Source: CBDFLS01 sp965249185 (GTDB taxonomy: Bacteria > Chloroflexota > Dehalococcoidia > Lucifugimonadales > Australimonadaceae). From it: a stretch of 64,000 nucleotides of DNA. How positions within the stretch are numbered: position 1 is the stretch's first letter; each line of letters begins with the position of its first letter. The notes under the pieces are model-generated. The model was given only the letters and a program-made list of their open reading frames with translations. It did not search any database and was not told where the DNA came from. Shown piece after piece: positions 34,887-43,974 of the stretch. The stretch covers positions 1,984,001 to 2,048,000 of the forward strand of contig CBDFLS010000002.1 in NCBI GenBank assembly GCA_965249185.1, given 5' to 3'. The translations under genes were made by a program, and so were the position numbers.

Positions 34887-35731
34887 GGGTATAGTCCCAA
34901 AACAGCCACCTGTGAGAGAATGGTGGCATGGGACGGAAGATTGGGTGCCCTCGATGTCAACACGCCAAGAGCTGGAGCATTCGGCGAGGTAAGAGTCGTT
35001 GTGCAGCCTGCCACTACGAGTGGGTGCCCAGGGCGCTGCCGCTTCGGTTGTCGCCAGGGGAGTGGCGGCGACTGTTGCGCTGGTTCGTCTTGGGGCAGAG
35101 TGCCGAGGTGATTGCCCAGGAGGCCCGCCTGGAGCGAAAGCGAGTCCTGCGCGCCCTGATCGTGGTGCGCCAGGCCATGGTCCGGGACGTTCCCCATGTC
35201 TTCTCCGGCGTGGTGGAGGTCGACGAGACCTACCTGGGAGGTTCCTGGCGCAACAGGCGCCTGGCAAAGCGTGTTCAGGGCACGAAGCGGGGCCGTGGAA
35301 CCACTAAGCAAGCTGTCTTTGGGATCCTGTGTCGAGGTGGCCTGGTGTGGGCGCAAGTGGTACCTAACGTGGAAGCCAAGACGCTGCTGCCGCTCCTGCA
35401 CCAACGCGTGCAACGTGGCTCCATCGTCTGCTCGGACACCTTTACCAGCTACACGGGCGTCGCAGCGGGGGGCTACGTCCACCGGCTTGTGGACCACAGC
35501 CAGGCGTTCAGCGATCGGCAAGGGAGCCACGTCAACGGCTTGGAGGGCTTCTGGGGTTATCTCAAGCGGCGTCTGGCAGCCAAAGGGGGAGTCCGCCGAG
35601 AACGGCTGCCCCTCTATCTTGCTGAGTATGTCTGGCGCTACAATCATCGGCGTCTGTTGGGACCAGAACAGGTTAAGACATTGTTCAAGCTGCTTCAAAG
35701 CTAATCCGGTGGCTAAAACGGGACTTTACCC
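34887..35731 (+). mobile_element. IS1595-family element, copy B
   Basis: This 845-bp element is near identical to copies A and C. An 8-bp duplication TTGAGCTA flanks it at 34879-34886 and 35732-35739. It inserted between hicBA and the third dnaN tail echo. Confidence 0.96.
34928..35704 (+). CDS. IS1595-family (ISXO2-like) transposase, copy B
   Basis: Identical in protein sequence to the copy at 1921-2697, with zinc-ribbon CPRC/CAAC and VDETYLGG. One silent change (GCG for GCA-type codon use near 35151) distinguishes it from the other two. Confidence 0.96.
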   Translation: MGRKIGCPRCQHAKSWSIRRGKSRCAACHYEWVPRALPLRLSPGEWRRLLRWFVLGQSAEVIAQEARLERKRVLRALIVVRQAMVRDVPHVFSGVVEVDETYLGGSWRNRRLAKRVQGTKRGRGTTKQAVFGILCRGGLVWAQVVPNVEAKTLLPLLHQRVQRGSIVCSDTFTSYTGVAAGGYVHRLVDHSQAFSDRQGSHVNGLEGFWGYLKRRLAAKGGVRRERLPLYLAEYVWRYNHRRLLGPEQVKTLFKLLQS

Positions 35732-35738
35732 TTGAGCT

Positions 35739-35760
35739 ATCATGCCTGTGTTCGTGCAGC
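35739..35760 (+). repeat. dnaN tail repeat 3
   Basis: About 20 of 22 bases match the dnaN end and the frame would read IMPVFVQ. It begins on the last base of the IS duplication. No gene uses this frame convincingly here; it lies in the leader of the CoA-transferase gene. Confidence 0.65.
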
Positions 35761-35819
35761 GAGCGCTGCACTCGTGGGCCGGGGCAGCCGCACCAACCCC
35801 CGGTCTAGGAGGGGCCGGC

Positions 35820-37025
35820 ATGCCCGCACCGCTTGACGGCATCACCGTTCTCGACCTGACCATCTACGCCAACGGCCCCTGGGCCACCGTGATGCTCTCC
35901 GACATGGGGGCCGAGGTCATCAAGATCGAGCGCCCCATCCACGGCGATCCGGGTCGTCATATGTGGATGCTGGGCTCCCCTCGGCGGCCCGTCAATGCCT
36001 TCTTCGAGACGAACAACCGCAACAAGAAGAGCGTCACTCTGGACCTGAAGAGTCCGGAGGGGCTGGAAATCTTCCACGCCTTAGCCAAAAACGCAGATGT
36101 CGTTACCCACAGCTTCCGCACGGGCGTGGTGGAGCGGCTGGGCGTCGATTACGAGACGGTGAGGCGCTACAACCCGAGAATTGTGTACGCGGCGGCCTCC
36201 GGGTGGGGCTCCAAGGGGCCGGATGCTCGTGACGGCGTCTACGACCTGGTGGGCCAGGCGCGCTCCGGCCTTATAGCCATGCTCTCGGCCGGCGAGCCGC
36301 AGGTGGCCTACAGAGGCGCCGGCACCATCGTCGACCAGATAGGCGGGGTGCTCTTGGCCCAGGGCATCCTGCTGGGTATCATCGCTCGCGACCGGTACGG
36401 AGTCGGCCAGCATATCGAGGTCCCTCAGCTAGGGGCCGCGATGCTCCTTCAGGCGCAGGCGCTCAATGCCTACCTCTTCAACGGTGACCCGCCGAGGGGC
36501 GGTCCGGAGAAGCGGAGCGGCTCTCCTCTCTTCAACGTCTACCGCTGCGGCGATGGCCGCTGGCTCGCCGTGGGCTTTATCCAGTCGCTGGAGCACCGGT
36601 GGTCGGACGTGTGTCACGCTCTCGGCCTGGAACACCTCATCGACGACCCGCGGTACACCGAGATCGAGAACGACACCCAGGATGCGCGGGAGCTCACCGC
36701 GCTGTTCGACCGGACCTTCGCAACCAAGCCTCGCGACGAGTGGCTGGCAATCCTCAAGGCGCACCGAGCGGTATGCTCCCCGGTCCAGGACTACGAAGAG
36801 CTCACCACCGATCCTCAGGTCATCGCCAACGAGTACCTCGCCGAGTTGCCCTATGCGGGCGGGGGAACGATAAGAGAGGTAGGGGTGCCCATCAAGATGA
36901 GCGAGACCCCTGGGGCAGCCCGCGCTTCCGCCCCGGAGCTCGGTCAGCACACCCAGGAGGTGCTGGCGGAGCTCAGCTATACCGTCGCGAAGATCGCCGC
37001 GCTGAGGGACAAGGGCGTTATCTGA
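35820..37025 (+). CDS. CaiB/BaiF family (class III) CoA transferase
   Basis: Transfers CoA between acids such as formate/oxalate or carnitine derivatives; 401 residues. It has GITVLDLTIYANGPWATVMLSDMGAEVIKIERP at the N-terminus, NRNKKSVTLDLKSPEG, and PRIVYAAASGWGSKGPDARDGVYDLVGQARSGL around the catalytic Asp (D in ARDGVYDL). I place the start at the ATG at 35820, behind GGAGGGG; an ATG at 35742 would add the dnaN-tail-like codons. Acid substrate is unknown. Confidence 0.92.
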   Translation: MPAPLDGITVLDLTIYANGPWATVMLSDMGAEVIKIERPIHGDPGRHMWMLGSPRRPVNAFFETNNRNKKSVTLDLKSPEGLEIFHALAKNADVVTHSFRTGVVERLGVDYETVRRYNPRIVYAAASGWGSKGPDARDGVYDLVGQARSGLIAMLSAGEPQVAYRGAGTIVDQIGGVLLAQGILLGIIARDRYGVGQHIEVPQLGAAMLLQAQALNAYLFNGDPPRGGPEKRSGSPLFNVYRCGDGRWLAVGFIQSLEHRWSDVCHALGLEHLIDDPRYTEIENDTQDARELTALFDRTFATKPRDEWLAILKAHRAVCSPVQDYEELTTDPQVIANEYLAELPYAGGGTIREVGVPIKMSETPGAARASAPELGQHTQEVLAELSYTVAKIAALRDKGVI

Positions 37026-37504
37026 CGAGGGCCATCGGACGGGTACGCACATGAGCTTGCCCGACAGCGTTCGGGGTTGGCAAGCGGCAGGCGACCATCC
37101 CGCCTACTTGGGTTAGTCTGTGCGCGCAAGCTGCATATGCCGCCAACGCGCATGCCGGAAGGGTTGACCCGTGCACATCGCCAAGGAATAATGAGATGAG
37201 AATTATTGTCATTCCCATAGGAATCCTACGTTGCGGGCCCAAGTGGTGAGCCGGAATACCCAGCCGCTGGCGGCGCTGGTAGGAATTTCCCAGCAGCCGG
37301 GCAGCACAGGTGCGCCATCGCCGCATCCACCACTATCACCCGGTGAGTACCAAGAATTAGAGCCCGCATCCTGGGTCCCGTTTCATTTTCGAGGAGTAAT
37401 CGGCTTGGCGTATAGGGGATAGGCGAAGAGAAAAGTCCTCCGACTGCGGGACGGGTCGGGCTTGGGGTTGGAGCAACGCCGGTATCGCCCACGGAAGCGA
37501 CACG
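37026..37504. other. Gap with a Fur-box-like site and no recognised gene
   Basis: A 479-bp stretch between the CoA transferase and the pilB remnant. It contains TGAGAATTATTGTCA (37197-37211) described separately. I see no coding region that I can support. Confidence 0.5.
37197..37211. promoter_or_regulatory. Fur-box-like palindrome
   Basis: TGAGAATTATTGTCA is a 7-1-7 inverted repeat that matches the Fur core TGATAATNATTATCA except for one symmetric pair. No iron-related gene follows, so it may be a relic or chance. Confidence 0.4.
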
Positions 37505-37870
37505 ATGGTTACACAAAGAGAGAATTCCTTCGAACAGCGGGTCAGCAAGGTGCTCCAGGAGGTTGGGTTCATCACCGCCGACCAGATTGAGCGAGCCCGT
37601 GAGGTAAGCCAGCAGAAGGGGGCTGGGCTCCTGGACACCATCGTGGCCCAGGGCATGGTGGCCCGGGAGACCCTGGTGACGGTGCTCAGCTTCCAGCTCC
37701 GGGTCCCCTTGTGGATCTGAAGCACGCCGAGGTGGACCCCGAGGCCGTGCGGCTCGTGAGCGAGGAGTACGCGGTCGAGCACGAGGTGCTTCCCGTGGGC
37801 TTCGACGCCGATGGCTCCCTGCGGGTCGCCACGCTAATAACGAATAATCTTCAGAGGATTGATTGCGGAT
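37505..37870 (+). pseudogene. Decayed PilB/GspE assembly ATPase (N-terminal domain only)
   Basis: The MshEN/T2SSE-N domain of a type IV pilus or type II secretion ATPase is recognisable: FITADQIERAREVSQQKGAGLLDTIVAQGMVARETLV and then, after a one-base deletion near 37708, VDLKHAEVDPEAVRLVSEEYAVEHEVLPVGFDADGSLRVAT. The sequence fades after about 37850 (NNLQRID). The Walker ATPase domain is absent. Its normal partners pilD and prepilin lie 0.7-2 kb downstream. Confidence 0.85.
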
Positions 37871-38552
37871 GGGGACATAGGAACGAAATATTTACGGGCT
37901 CCCTGGAGCTTTGCGGCTTATGGGTTTTCTCTACGCTGTCCGAGTGGACCCCTGGGTAGTTATCCCCCGGAGTGGGAGTGAGGCGTGTGATGTATGCTAT
38001 AGTCTACAGTTATCTGATCTGACACAGACTGCTTAGCAGCTTAGATTAGTAGGGTTGGCTCGATTGTCGGCACGATTCAGTGTGCCAACTGGTTTCTCAT
38101 CAATTCGGCTCAGGTAGTCGGCATTTAGGATTAGGCAACGAATTTGAAATGCATAGTTCTCGCCCGAGCTATCAATGAACCAGGCTTGGTTGTCGACTAT
38201 GTCAGTTCCGACGGCTGTGAGGGCTGTGCGTGAATGGGTCTGAGCCGGTAGAGGTTCGGCCGTTTGTTCGGGGTGCCGTGTTGGTTGAGCGCTTAGTGCT
38301 GGGAACTCACTTGATGGAGAGCATTGGGCGGATCATTTGCGGCAGTGACCAGAGTACCCCGAATGCTCATCATCCGGAAAAACTGTTTGTAAGTAGTGCA
38401 TCCGTAGTCGGAAAGCCAGAGTTCGCTTTTCAGGTAGTACAGAACCTCAAAAACTCGGTGTTGGAGCTGAGGTCCCTACGGAAGTATCCCTCAAAATGTC
38501 CAGCCCAAACCGGGTCGGCAACATCGATCTAACCATCAGAGGGCTGTGATCT
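37871..38552. other. Gap of lower GC without a recognised gene
   Basis: About 680 bp between the pilB remnant and the prepilin peptidase. It is visibly less GC-rich than neighbouring genes. A plus-strand open frame (38230-38532) and a minus-strand frame (about 38040-38335) exist, but neither has a recognisable domain or good start. Confidence 0.5.
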
Positions 38553-39347
38553 ATGGTGGCCGCCATCGCCTTTCTGCTGGGCGCTTCTGTGGGAAGCTTC
38601 CAGAATGTGGTGGCCGACCGGCTCCCCACGGGCCAGTCCCTTGTGACACCCCGCTCCCACTGCCCCGTCTGCGAGACCACCCTTCGCTTCTTGGACATGG
38701 TGCCCATCCTCAGCTATCTGTGGCTGCGGAGTAGATGCCGCTCCTGCGGCGTCGTGATCCCAGCGCGTTTGATGGCCATGGAGGCAGCGACCGCACTTCT
38801 TTTCCTCTCCTTTTTTCTCTGGTCGGGCCTGAGCGTCGAAGCTTTGGCCCTCTCTCTGGTTGGCTCTCTGTTCCTCCTGATCGCCATCATCGATATGGAG
38901 CATGGGCTGGTTCTGAACCGCGTCGTGTTTCCTAGCTTGGTGGGCGCCCTCATCCTGGCCCCATTTTGGACTACACTTGGGCTCTCCAGACCATTGTTGG
39001 GGAGCCACGGCATCCTGGCCTCTCTCCTCAATTCGCTGGCCGCAGGGGTGGGCGGGTTTCTTATCTTTCTTATCATCGTTCTCCTGTTCCCGAAGGGGAT
39101 AGGGTGGGGTGATGTTAAACTAGCTGGCCTCATAGGATTGCTCGTGGGCTTTCCCGGAGGCATAGTCGCCTTGTGGATCGCGGCGGTTGCCGGTGGTCTG
39201 GTGGGAGGCTTCCTTGTCCTGCTGCACAAGAAGGGCAGGAAAAATGCGCTTCCCTTCGTTCCCTTCATGACCCTGGGCGCGATTACCGCCCTTCCAGCGG
39301 GGAGAGATCTCCTCTTCGGATTCTTAAATCTTTTCGGCAAGGTGTAA
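38553..39347 (+). CDS. pilD: Prepilin leader peptidase/N-methyltransferase (A24)
   Basis: Polytopic aspartyl protease that cleaves the leader of type IV prepilins and methylates the new N-terminus; 264 residues. The N-terminal methyltransferase loop has two Cys pairs (HCPVCETT, SRCRSCGVV). Eight hydrophobic segments follow. Catalytic aspartates are IDMEH and IGWGDVKLAGLIG (GxGD). It appears intact, although the pilB upstream is broken. Confidence 0.93.
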   Translation: MVAAIAFLLGASVGSFQNVVADRLPTGQSLVTPRSHCPVCETTLRFLDMVPILSYLWLRSRCRSCGVVIPARLMAMEAATALLFLSFFLWSGLSVEALALSLVGSLFLLIAIIDMEHGLVLNRVVFPSLVGALILAPFWTTLGLSRPLLGSHGILASLLNSLAAGVGGFLIFLIIVLLFPKGIGWGDVKLAGLIGLLVGFPGGIVALWIAAVAGGLVGGFLVLLHKKGRKNALPFVPFMTLGAITALPAGRDLLFGFLNLFGKV

Positions 39348-39483
39348 TCGACTTGTAGGGGGTACGTCAGGCTGCGCGGAACTCGATAGCCCATGGTTGA
39401 AGAGGCGCACTCTTCCTTGCAGACGTTCTGACCTAGGACCGGTCTACCAAAAGGCGATCGAAGTGGTGTGCCGCGAGAAGGGC

Positions 39484-40191
39484 ATGATGGAGTGGAGGCA
39501 GCGAGGATTCACGTTGGCGGAGCTGGTGGTGGTAATAGTCATGTTTGGGGTTTTGGCGGCTATCGCGATGCCGTTGGCGATGTACTACCTGAACGGGGCG
39601 AAGGAGCGCTCGTACATCGCGGATCGGGCGCGATTCCAGGCGGCAGTAGATGGGTTCTACAACGCCGCGAGCAATGTGCGTTTTTTGGGAAAACGGCAGT
39701 ATCCTCTGATCGGGCGAATGCAGACGTCGACTTTACTAACGAAAGAGACCAGCTCAGTAGCGTACGCGGATAACCAGGACCCATTCAGTCCGTTCATCAA
39801 TGGGACGACTGCTATCGCGACGTGGAACCCGGTAGGTGGGACGGAGGGTAGCGACCTAAGCGCGAAATGGTGGGATGTGGGGTTGATCCCGGATATGCGG
39901 GATGTGGCCAACTCGGGTGCCGCGGACAGATGGACGTCGGTGGTGGTGAAGCGTGACGGGGTGAAGTACCATACGGATCCAAGGTACTTCATGATCGACT
40001 TCGAGCTTTTGGTGACAGATGAGTGGATGGAGGCAATTCCCGAATCAGCGTCGGAGGAAAATAACAAGAGCGGCGGGAGGGGAACGTACACGGGACACTA
40101 CAGCTGGTATGTGGATGATGATGGAGCGGTACAAGCGCTGTATTACACCCTACCGTTAAGCCAGGGTTACCAGGACAACATATTCCCGTAA
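39484..40191 (+). CDS. Prepilin-type N-terminal methylation domain protein
   Basis: A 235-residue pseudopilin-like protein. The leader MMEWRQRG is followed by the cleavage/methylation site G-FTLAELVVVIVMFGVLAAIAMP with the conserved Glu5. The rest is a soluble domain of unknown fold ending in WYVDDDGAVQALYYTLP. GAGAAGGGC precedes the ATG. It is probably a substrate of the adjacent peptidase. No other pilins lie nearby. Confidence 0.85.
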   Translation: MMEWRQRGFTLAELVVVIVMFGVLAAIAMPLAMYYLNGAKERSYIADRARFQAAVDGFYNAASNVRFLGKRQYPLIGRMQTSTLLTKETSSVAYADNQDPFSPFINGTTAIATWNPVGGTEGSDLSAKWWDVGLIPDMRDVANSGAADRWTSVVVKRDGVKYHTDPRYFMIDFELLVTDEWMEAIPESASEENNKSGGRGTYTGHYSWYVDDDGAVQALYYTLPLSQGYQDNIFP

Positions 40192-40291
40192 AATTTAGGT
40201 GAGGTTCACTGCCGGTCAGTAAGCGATTACACGCAATTTGGTTCACCACGAAGTGGGCGTGTCTTTGCTTGGGCTATGCGTAATACAAAAA

Positions 40292-41136
40292 GGGTATAGT
40301 CCCAAAACAGCCACCTGTGAGAGAATGGTGGCATGGGACGGAAGATTGGGTGCCCTCGATGTCAACACGCCAAGAGCTGGAGCATTCGGCGAGGTAAGAG
40401 TCGTTGTGCAGCCTGCCACTACGAGTGGGTGCCCAGGGCGCTGCCGCTTCGGTTGTCGCCAGGGGAGTGGCGGCGACTGTTGCGCTGGTTCGTCTTGGGG
40501 CAGAGTGCCGAGGTGATTGCCCAGGAGGCCCGCCTGGAGCGAAAGCGAGTCCTGCGAGCCCTGATCGTGGTGCGCCAGGCCATGGTCCGGGACGTTCCCC
40601 ATGTCTTCTCCGGCGTGGTGGAGGTCGACGAGACCTACCTGGGAGGTTCCTGGCGCAACAGGCGCCTGGCAAAGCGTGTTCAGGGCACGAAGCGGGGCCG
40701 TGGAACCACTAAGCAAGCTGTCTTTGGGATCCTGTGTCGAGGTGGCCTGGTGTGGGCGCAAGTGGTACCTAACGTGGAAGCCAAGACGCTGCTGCCGCTC
40801 CTGCACCAACGCGTGCAACGTGGCTCCATCGTCTGCTCGGACACCTTTACCAGCTACACGGGCGTCGCAGCGGGGGGCTACGTCCACCGGCTTGTGGACC
40901 ACAGCCAGGCGTTCAGCGATCGGCAAGGGAGCCACGTCAACGGCTTGGAGGGCTTCTGGGGTTATCTCAAGCGGCGTCTGGCAGCCAAAGGGGGAGTCCG
41001 CCGAGAACGGCTGCCCCTCTATCTTGCTGAGTATGTCTGGCGCTACAATCATCGGCGTCTGTTGGGACCAGAACAGGTTAAGACATTGTTCAAGCTGCTT
41101 CAAAGCTAATCCGGTGGCTAAAACGGGACTTTACCC
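40292..41136 (+). mobile_element. IS1595-family element, copy C
   Basis: 845 bp with the same ends as copies A and B. An 8-bp duplication TACAAAAA flanks it at 40284-40291 and 41137-41144. It lies 100 bp after the prepilin stop and breaks no gene that I can recognise. Confidence 0.96.
40333..41109 (+). CDS. IS1595-family (ISXO2-like) transposase, copy C
   Basis: Identical in protein sequence to copies A and B. Nucleotide comparison by eye makes it the sequence from which A and B each differ by one silent base. Confidence 0.96.
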   Translation: MGRKIGCPRCQHAKSWSIRRGKSRCAACHYEWVPRALPLRLSPGEWRRLLRWFVLGQSAEVIAQEARLERKRVLRALIVVRQAMVRDVPHVFSGVVEVDETYLGGSWRNRRLAKRVQGTKRGRGTTKQAVFGILCRGGLVWAQVVPNVEAKTLLPLLHQRVQRGSIVCSDTFTSYTGVAAGGYVHRLVDHSQAFSDRQGSHVNGLEGFWGYLKRRLAAKGGVRRERLPLYLAEYVWRYNHRRLLGPEQVKTLFKLLQS

Positions 41137-41409
41137 TACAAAAATGGTGTGCTAGTCTTCCAGCCAAATAACTTTCACCACCTTCGATAGGTGATTGAGC
41201 AAGATCAAGTGGCCCGTCCTGAGTTCTCTGAATGGATGTGGTTGGGTTAAGTGCCATCTAAGTGATTGCCATGGCAACGGGCATCAGACAGGTGTGGTAC
41301 GCCGAAGTGCTTATTGGAGTTCAGAAGCGAAGCAGTGGCTTACATCGCACGCCAATTGATGTAGAGCTGGCCACACGTAAAATCGCATGCGCGTGCGTGG
41401 CCTCCCCAC

Positions 41410-42309
41410 CTATCTGAAGGAGTCCAGCAGCTCGCCCAGGGTCAGCCAGTAGTAGACGATGTACGCCCCCGCTATGAGCAGCAGCCCGGCGCTGATGGGC
41501 TGGATGTAGGGGAGCACCCTGCGGACCTTCGTCACCAGCGCGCCGCGGAATATGGCGATGCTCAGTGTCAGCACCAGGATCACCAGCCCCATGCCGAAGC
41601 CGTAGAGCACGAACTGCAGGGCGGAGTCCAGGAAGGTGCCCACGGTGAGGGTGCTGCCCACCACCGTTAGGAAGATGGGCAGGGTGCAGCTCAGCGAAGC
41701 GGTGCCGTAGCCCAGCCCGAAGGCGAAGTAGCCGCGCACGCTGGTCTGGCCCGCGTTCCCCATCCGCGCCGACATCCGCTCGGCCAGCGAGCTGTAGAGC
41801 GTGCCACCGGCGACCATCCACGCGCCCGCGATGGCCAGCAGCACGCCGATGCTCAGCCCGATCCATGGGAAGAACTTGATCAGGGGCTGCGCGCCGCCGG
41901 CGATGGCCAGCCCCACGACGCCGAAGAGCACGATGAACCCCGACGTCACCACCGAGCCCACCAGCAACGCCCGGGAGAGGCGGTGGACGACGGGGCCGGG
42001 CGCGTCCGCGGTGGCATCGCTTCCCAGGTAGAGGCCCAGGTACGCAGGCAGCATGGCGAAGCCGCATGGGTTCACCGCCGACACCATGCCGGCGCCAAAG
42101 GCGAAGCCCAGCGGGATGAGGCTGCTGGTGCTCCCGAGGAAGTTGCCCGCCGACGCCGAGAGCGATTCGACGCGCCCGGTGAGCACGCCCGTGGTGGTCC
42201 CCGTCACGATGGCCCCCACGACCGCCGCGCCCAGGACCGCCAGCAGCAGCGCCGCCGGTACAACGAGCGTCCGGGACAGGCTCCTCTTTCCGGCTGCGGT
42301 TCGCTCCAT
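41410..42309 (-). CDS. ccdA: CcdA-type thiol reductant transporter
   Basis: Membrane protein that carries reducing power from cytoplasmic thioredoxin across the membrane for cytochrome c maturation or disulfide repair; 299 residues. It has an N-terminal hydrophobic segment, a DsbD/CcdA core of six helices, and the two reactive Cys in NPCGFAMLPAYLGLYLG and SLSCTLPIFLTVVG. The ATG at 42309 has AGAGG upstream; the ATG at 42324 is an alternative. No ResA or CcsB gene is adjacent. Confidence 0.9.
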   Translation of the reverse strand: MERTAAGKRSLSRTLVVPAALLLAVLGAAVVGAIVTGTTTGVLTGRVESLSASAGNFLGSTSSLIPLGFAFGAGMVSAVNPCGFAMLPAYLGLYLGSDATADAPGPVVHRLSRALLVGSVVTSGFIVLFGVVGLAIAGGAQPLIKFFPWIGLSIGVLLAIAGAWMVAGGTLYSSLAERMSARMGNAGQTSVRGYFAFGLGYGTASLSCTLPIFLTVVGSTLTVGTFLDSALQFVLYGFGMGLVILVLTLSIAIFRGALVTKVRRVLPYIQPISAGLLLIAGAYIVYYWLTLGELLDSFR

Positions 42310-42548
42310 GGCTGCCTCTCGCATATATTCTAGCCGAATCCGTCCCCGCTGTACGGCTGCTAACTTGCGGGTGTATGAAGCAGCTTACGAAACACTTCGT
42401 CCTTTGGATGCTGCGCCGCCGCTGAGGGTGCATGGGAGGAGATGTCGCGCCGCCGCCGAGGATGCCGCGGCGTGTATACTTCCCCGCGGTGTCCAGGGCG
42501 GACCGCCGGCGGAGGGCAGCAGGCGCTGGGCATGCGGAGGGAGGCTGC

Positions 42549-43868
42549 ATGGCGGCGAGGCCGGGCTCGGAAGACAAGAGAGCTCCACGCTTCTTCTACG
42601 GCTGGTACGTAGTTATGGGCATGGCCGTGGTGGGCGGCATGGTCATCGCCATGGGCGGCGCCAACTTCGGCCTGTTCATTGAGCCCATGCGCGAGGCGCT
42701 GGATACGGGCGATGCCAGCTTCGGCCTGGCGCAGACGGCCCGGGTCATCGGCGTGGCGGTGTCGGCGCCCTTCATCGGACGGCTGCTGGACCGGCACGGC
42801 GCTCGCGGGCCCCTGGCGGTGGCCGGCTTCCTCACGGGCCTGGCCGTGATGGCCCTGGCGTTGGTGACGGCGCCCTGGCAGATGGTGGCCGTCTTCGCCG
42901 TTCTGGGCATCCTCGGCATGCAGGGTGGCATCACCCTCTACACCACCGTTCCCATCGCCCGCTGGTTCGTGCGCAAGCGGGGCAGGGCCATGTCCCTGAC
43001 CATTGTCGGCATCCCCATCGGCATCGCCATCTCGGCGCCGGTGACCCAGCAGCTCATCAAGTATGTGGGATGGGAGAACGCGTGGCTCATCTTCGGCGGG
43101 TTCGGCGGCATCGTGATCATCGCTATCGCCCTGGTAGTCGTGCGCCGCCAGCCGGAGGACATGGGCCTGCTTCCCGATGGCGCCGCGCCGCCGTCCGACG
43201 CCGGTCAAGCCGTCGCCGGCGGTCCCGAAGGGAGCAAGCCTCCTCCGCGTTCCCAGCCGGACGAGTACCAGTGGACCCGGGCCGAGGCGATGCGCACGGG
43301 CGCCTTCTGGCGGCTGGCGGTGGTCTTCGGCCTGGTCATGTTCGGCCAGGCCACCATGGTCATCTTCCGCTACCCCTACTTCGTCGAGCGGGGGATCAGT
43401 AAGCAGCTCTCCGCGTACAGCCTGTCCGTTGAGGCGCTCGTTGGCATAAGCGTCATCCTTCTGCTGGGGCTAGTGCTCGACCGCGTCAAGCCCCACTACG
43501 TGGGCGTCCTTGGATTCTTCTTTCTCATAGTCTGCTACCTCCTGACCATGACGATCACAACGCCGTGGCAGATGTTCCTGGCGTCGGTCTTCCTCGGCAT
43601 GGGGATTCCCATCCAGGTAACGCTGCAAAACTCGATCTGGCCGACATACTTTGGAAGGGCGCATGTGGGGAGCATTCGGGGAGCATCCTTCCCGATCACC
43701 ATCTTCTTCAGCGCTCTGGGAGCTCCCCTGGCGGGGATATTGAAAGATGTTACGGGGGAATACTTCGTGGCGTGGTGGGCGGCCATAGGCGCATTCCTCA
43801 TCGGGGCCCTGCTGTTCGCCTTCACGCCCCGTCCGAAACCGAAGCGCGCTGTCGCCACCGCGCTCTAG
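42549..43868 (+). CDS. MFS transporter, OFA-like, tandem paralogue 1
   Basis: A 12-helix MFS permease of 439 residues resembling oxalate/formate antiporter relatives. It has FFYGWYVVMGMAVVGGMV, LGRLLDRHGARGPLAVA-type motif A after helix 2, PIARWFVRKRGRAMSL and a central loop EYQWTRAEAMRTGAFWRL. GGAGGGAGG precedes the ATG. It is clearly paralogous to the next gene, which points to a tandem duplication. Substrate is probably a small monocarboxylate, but this is inference. Confidence 0.9.
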   Translation: MAARPGSEDKRAPRFFYGWYVVMGMAVVGGMVIAMGGANFGLFIEPMREALDTGDASFGLAQTARVIGVAVSAPFIGRLLDRHGARGPLAVAGFLTGLAVMALALVTAPWQMVAVFAVLGILGMQGGITLYTTVPIARWFVRKRGRAMSLTIVGIPIGIAISAPVTQQLIKYVGWENAWLIFGGFGGIVIIAIALVVVRRQPEDMGLLPDGAAPPSDAGQAVAGGPEGSKPPPRSQPDEYQWTRAEAMRTGAFWRLAVVFGLVMFGQATMVIFRYPYFVERGISKQLSAYSLSVEALVGISVILLLGLVLDRVKPHYVGVLGFFFLIVCYLLTMTITTPWQMFLASVFLGMGIPIQVTLQNSIWPTYFGRAHVGSIRGASFPITIFFSALGAPLAGILKDVTGEYFVAWWAAIGAFLIGALLFAFTPRPKPKRAVATAL

Positions 43869-43974
43869 TCACGGCGCGTTGCCGCCGGGGCGTCCGGCAT
43901 GGACGCCGCCCCGCCCAAAGGGCTCCGCTGCAATCAGGGACAGCCGTCCCGCCATCGTGGACTGAGAGCAACCG

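Noticed and set aside
38230..38532. Possible 100-residue plus-strand gene before pilD
   Set aside because: No domain, no Shine-Dalgarno and an equally long open frame on the other strand.
34887..41136. Composite transposon formed by IS1595 copies B and C
   Set aside because: Each copy has its own target duplicate and the outer flanks (TTGAGCTA and TACAAAAA) do not match, so they inserted separately.
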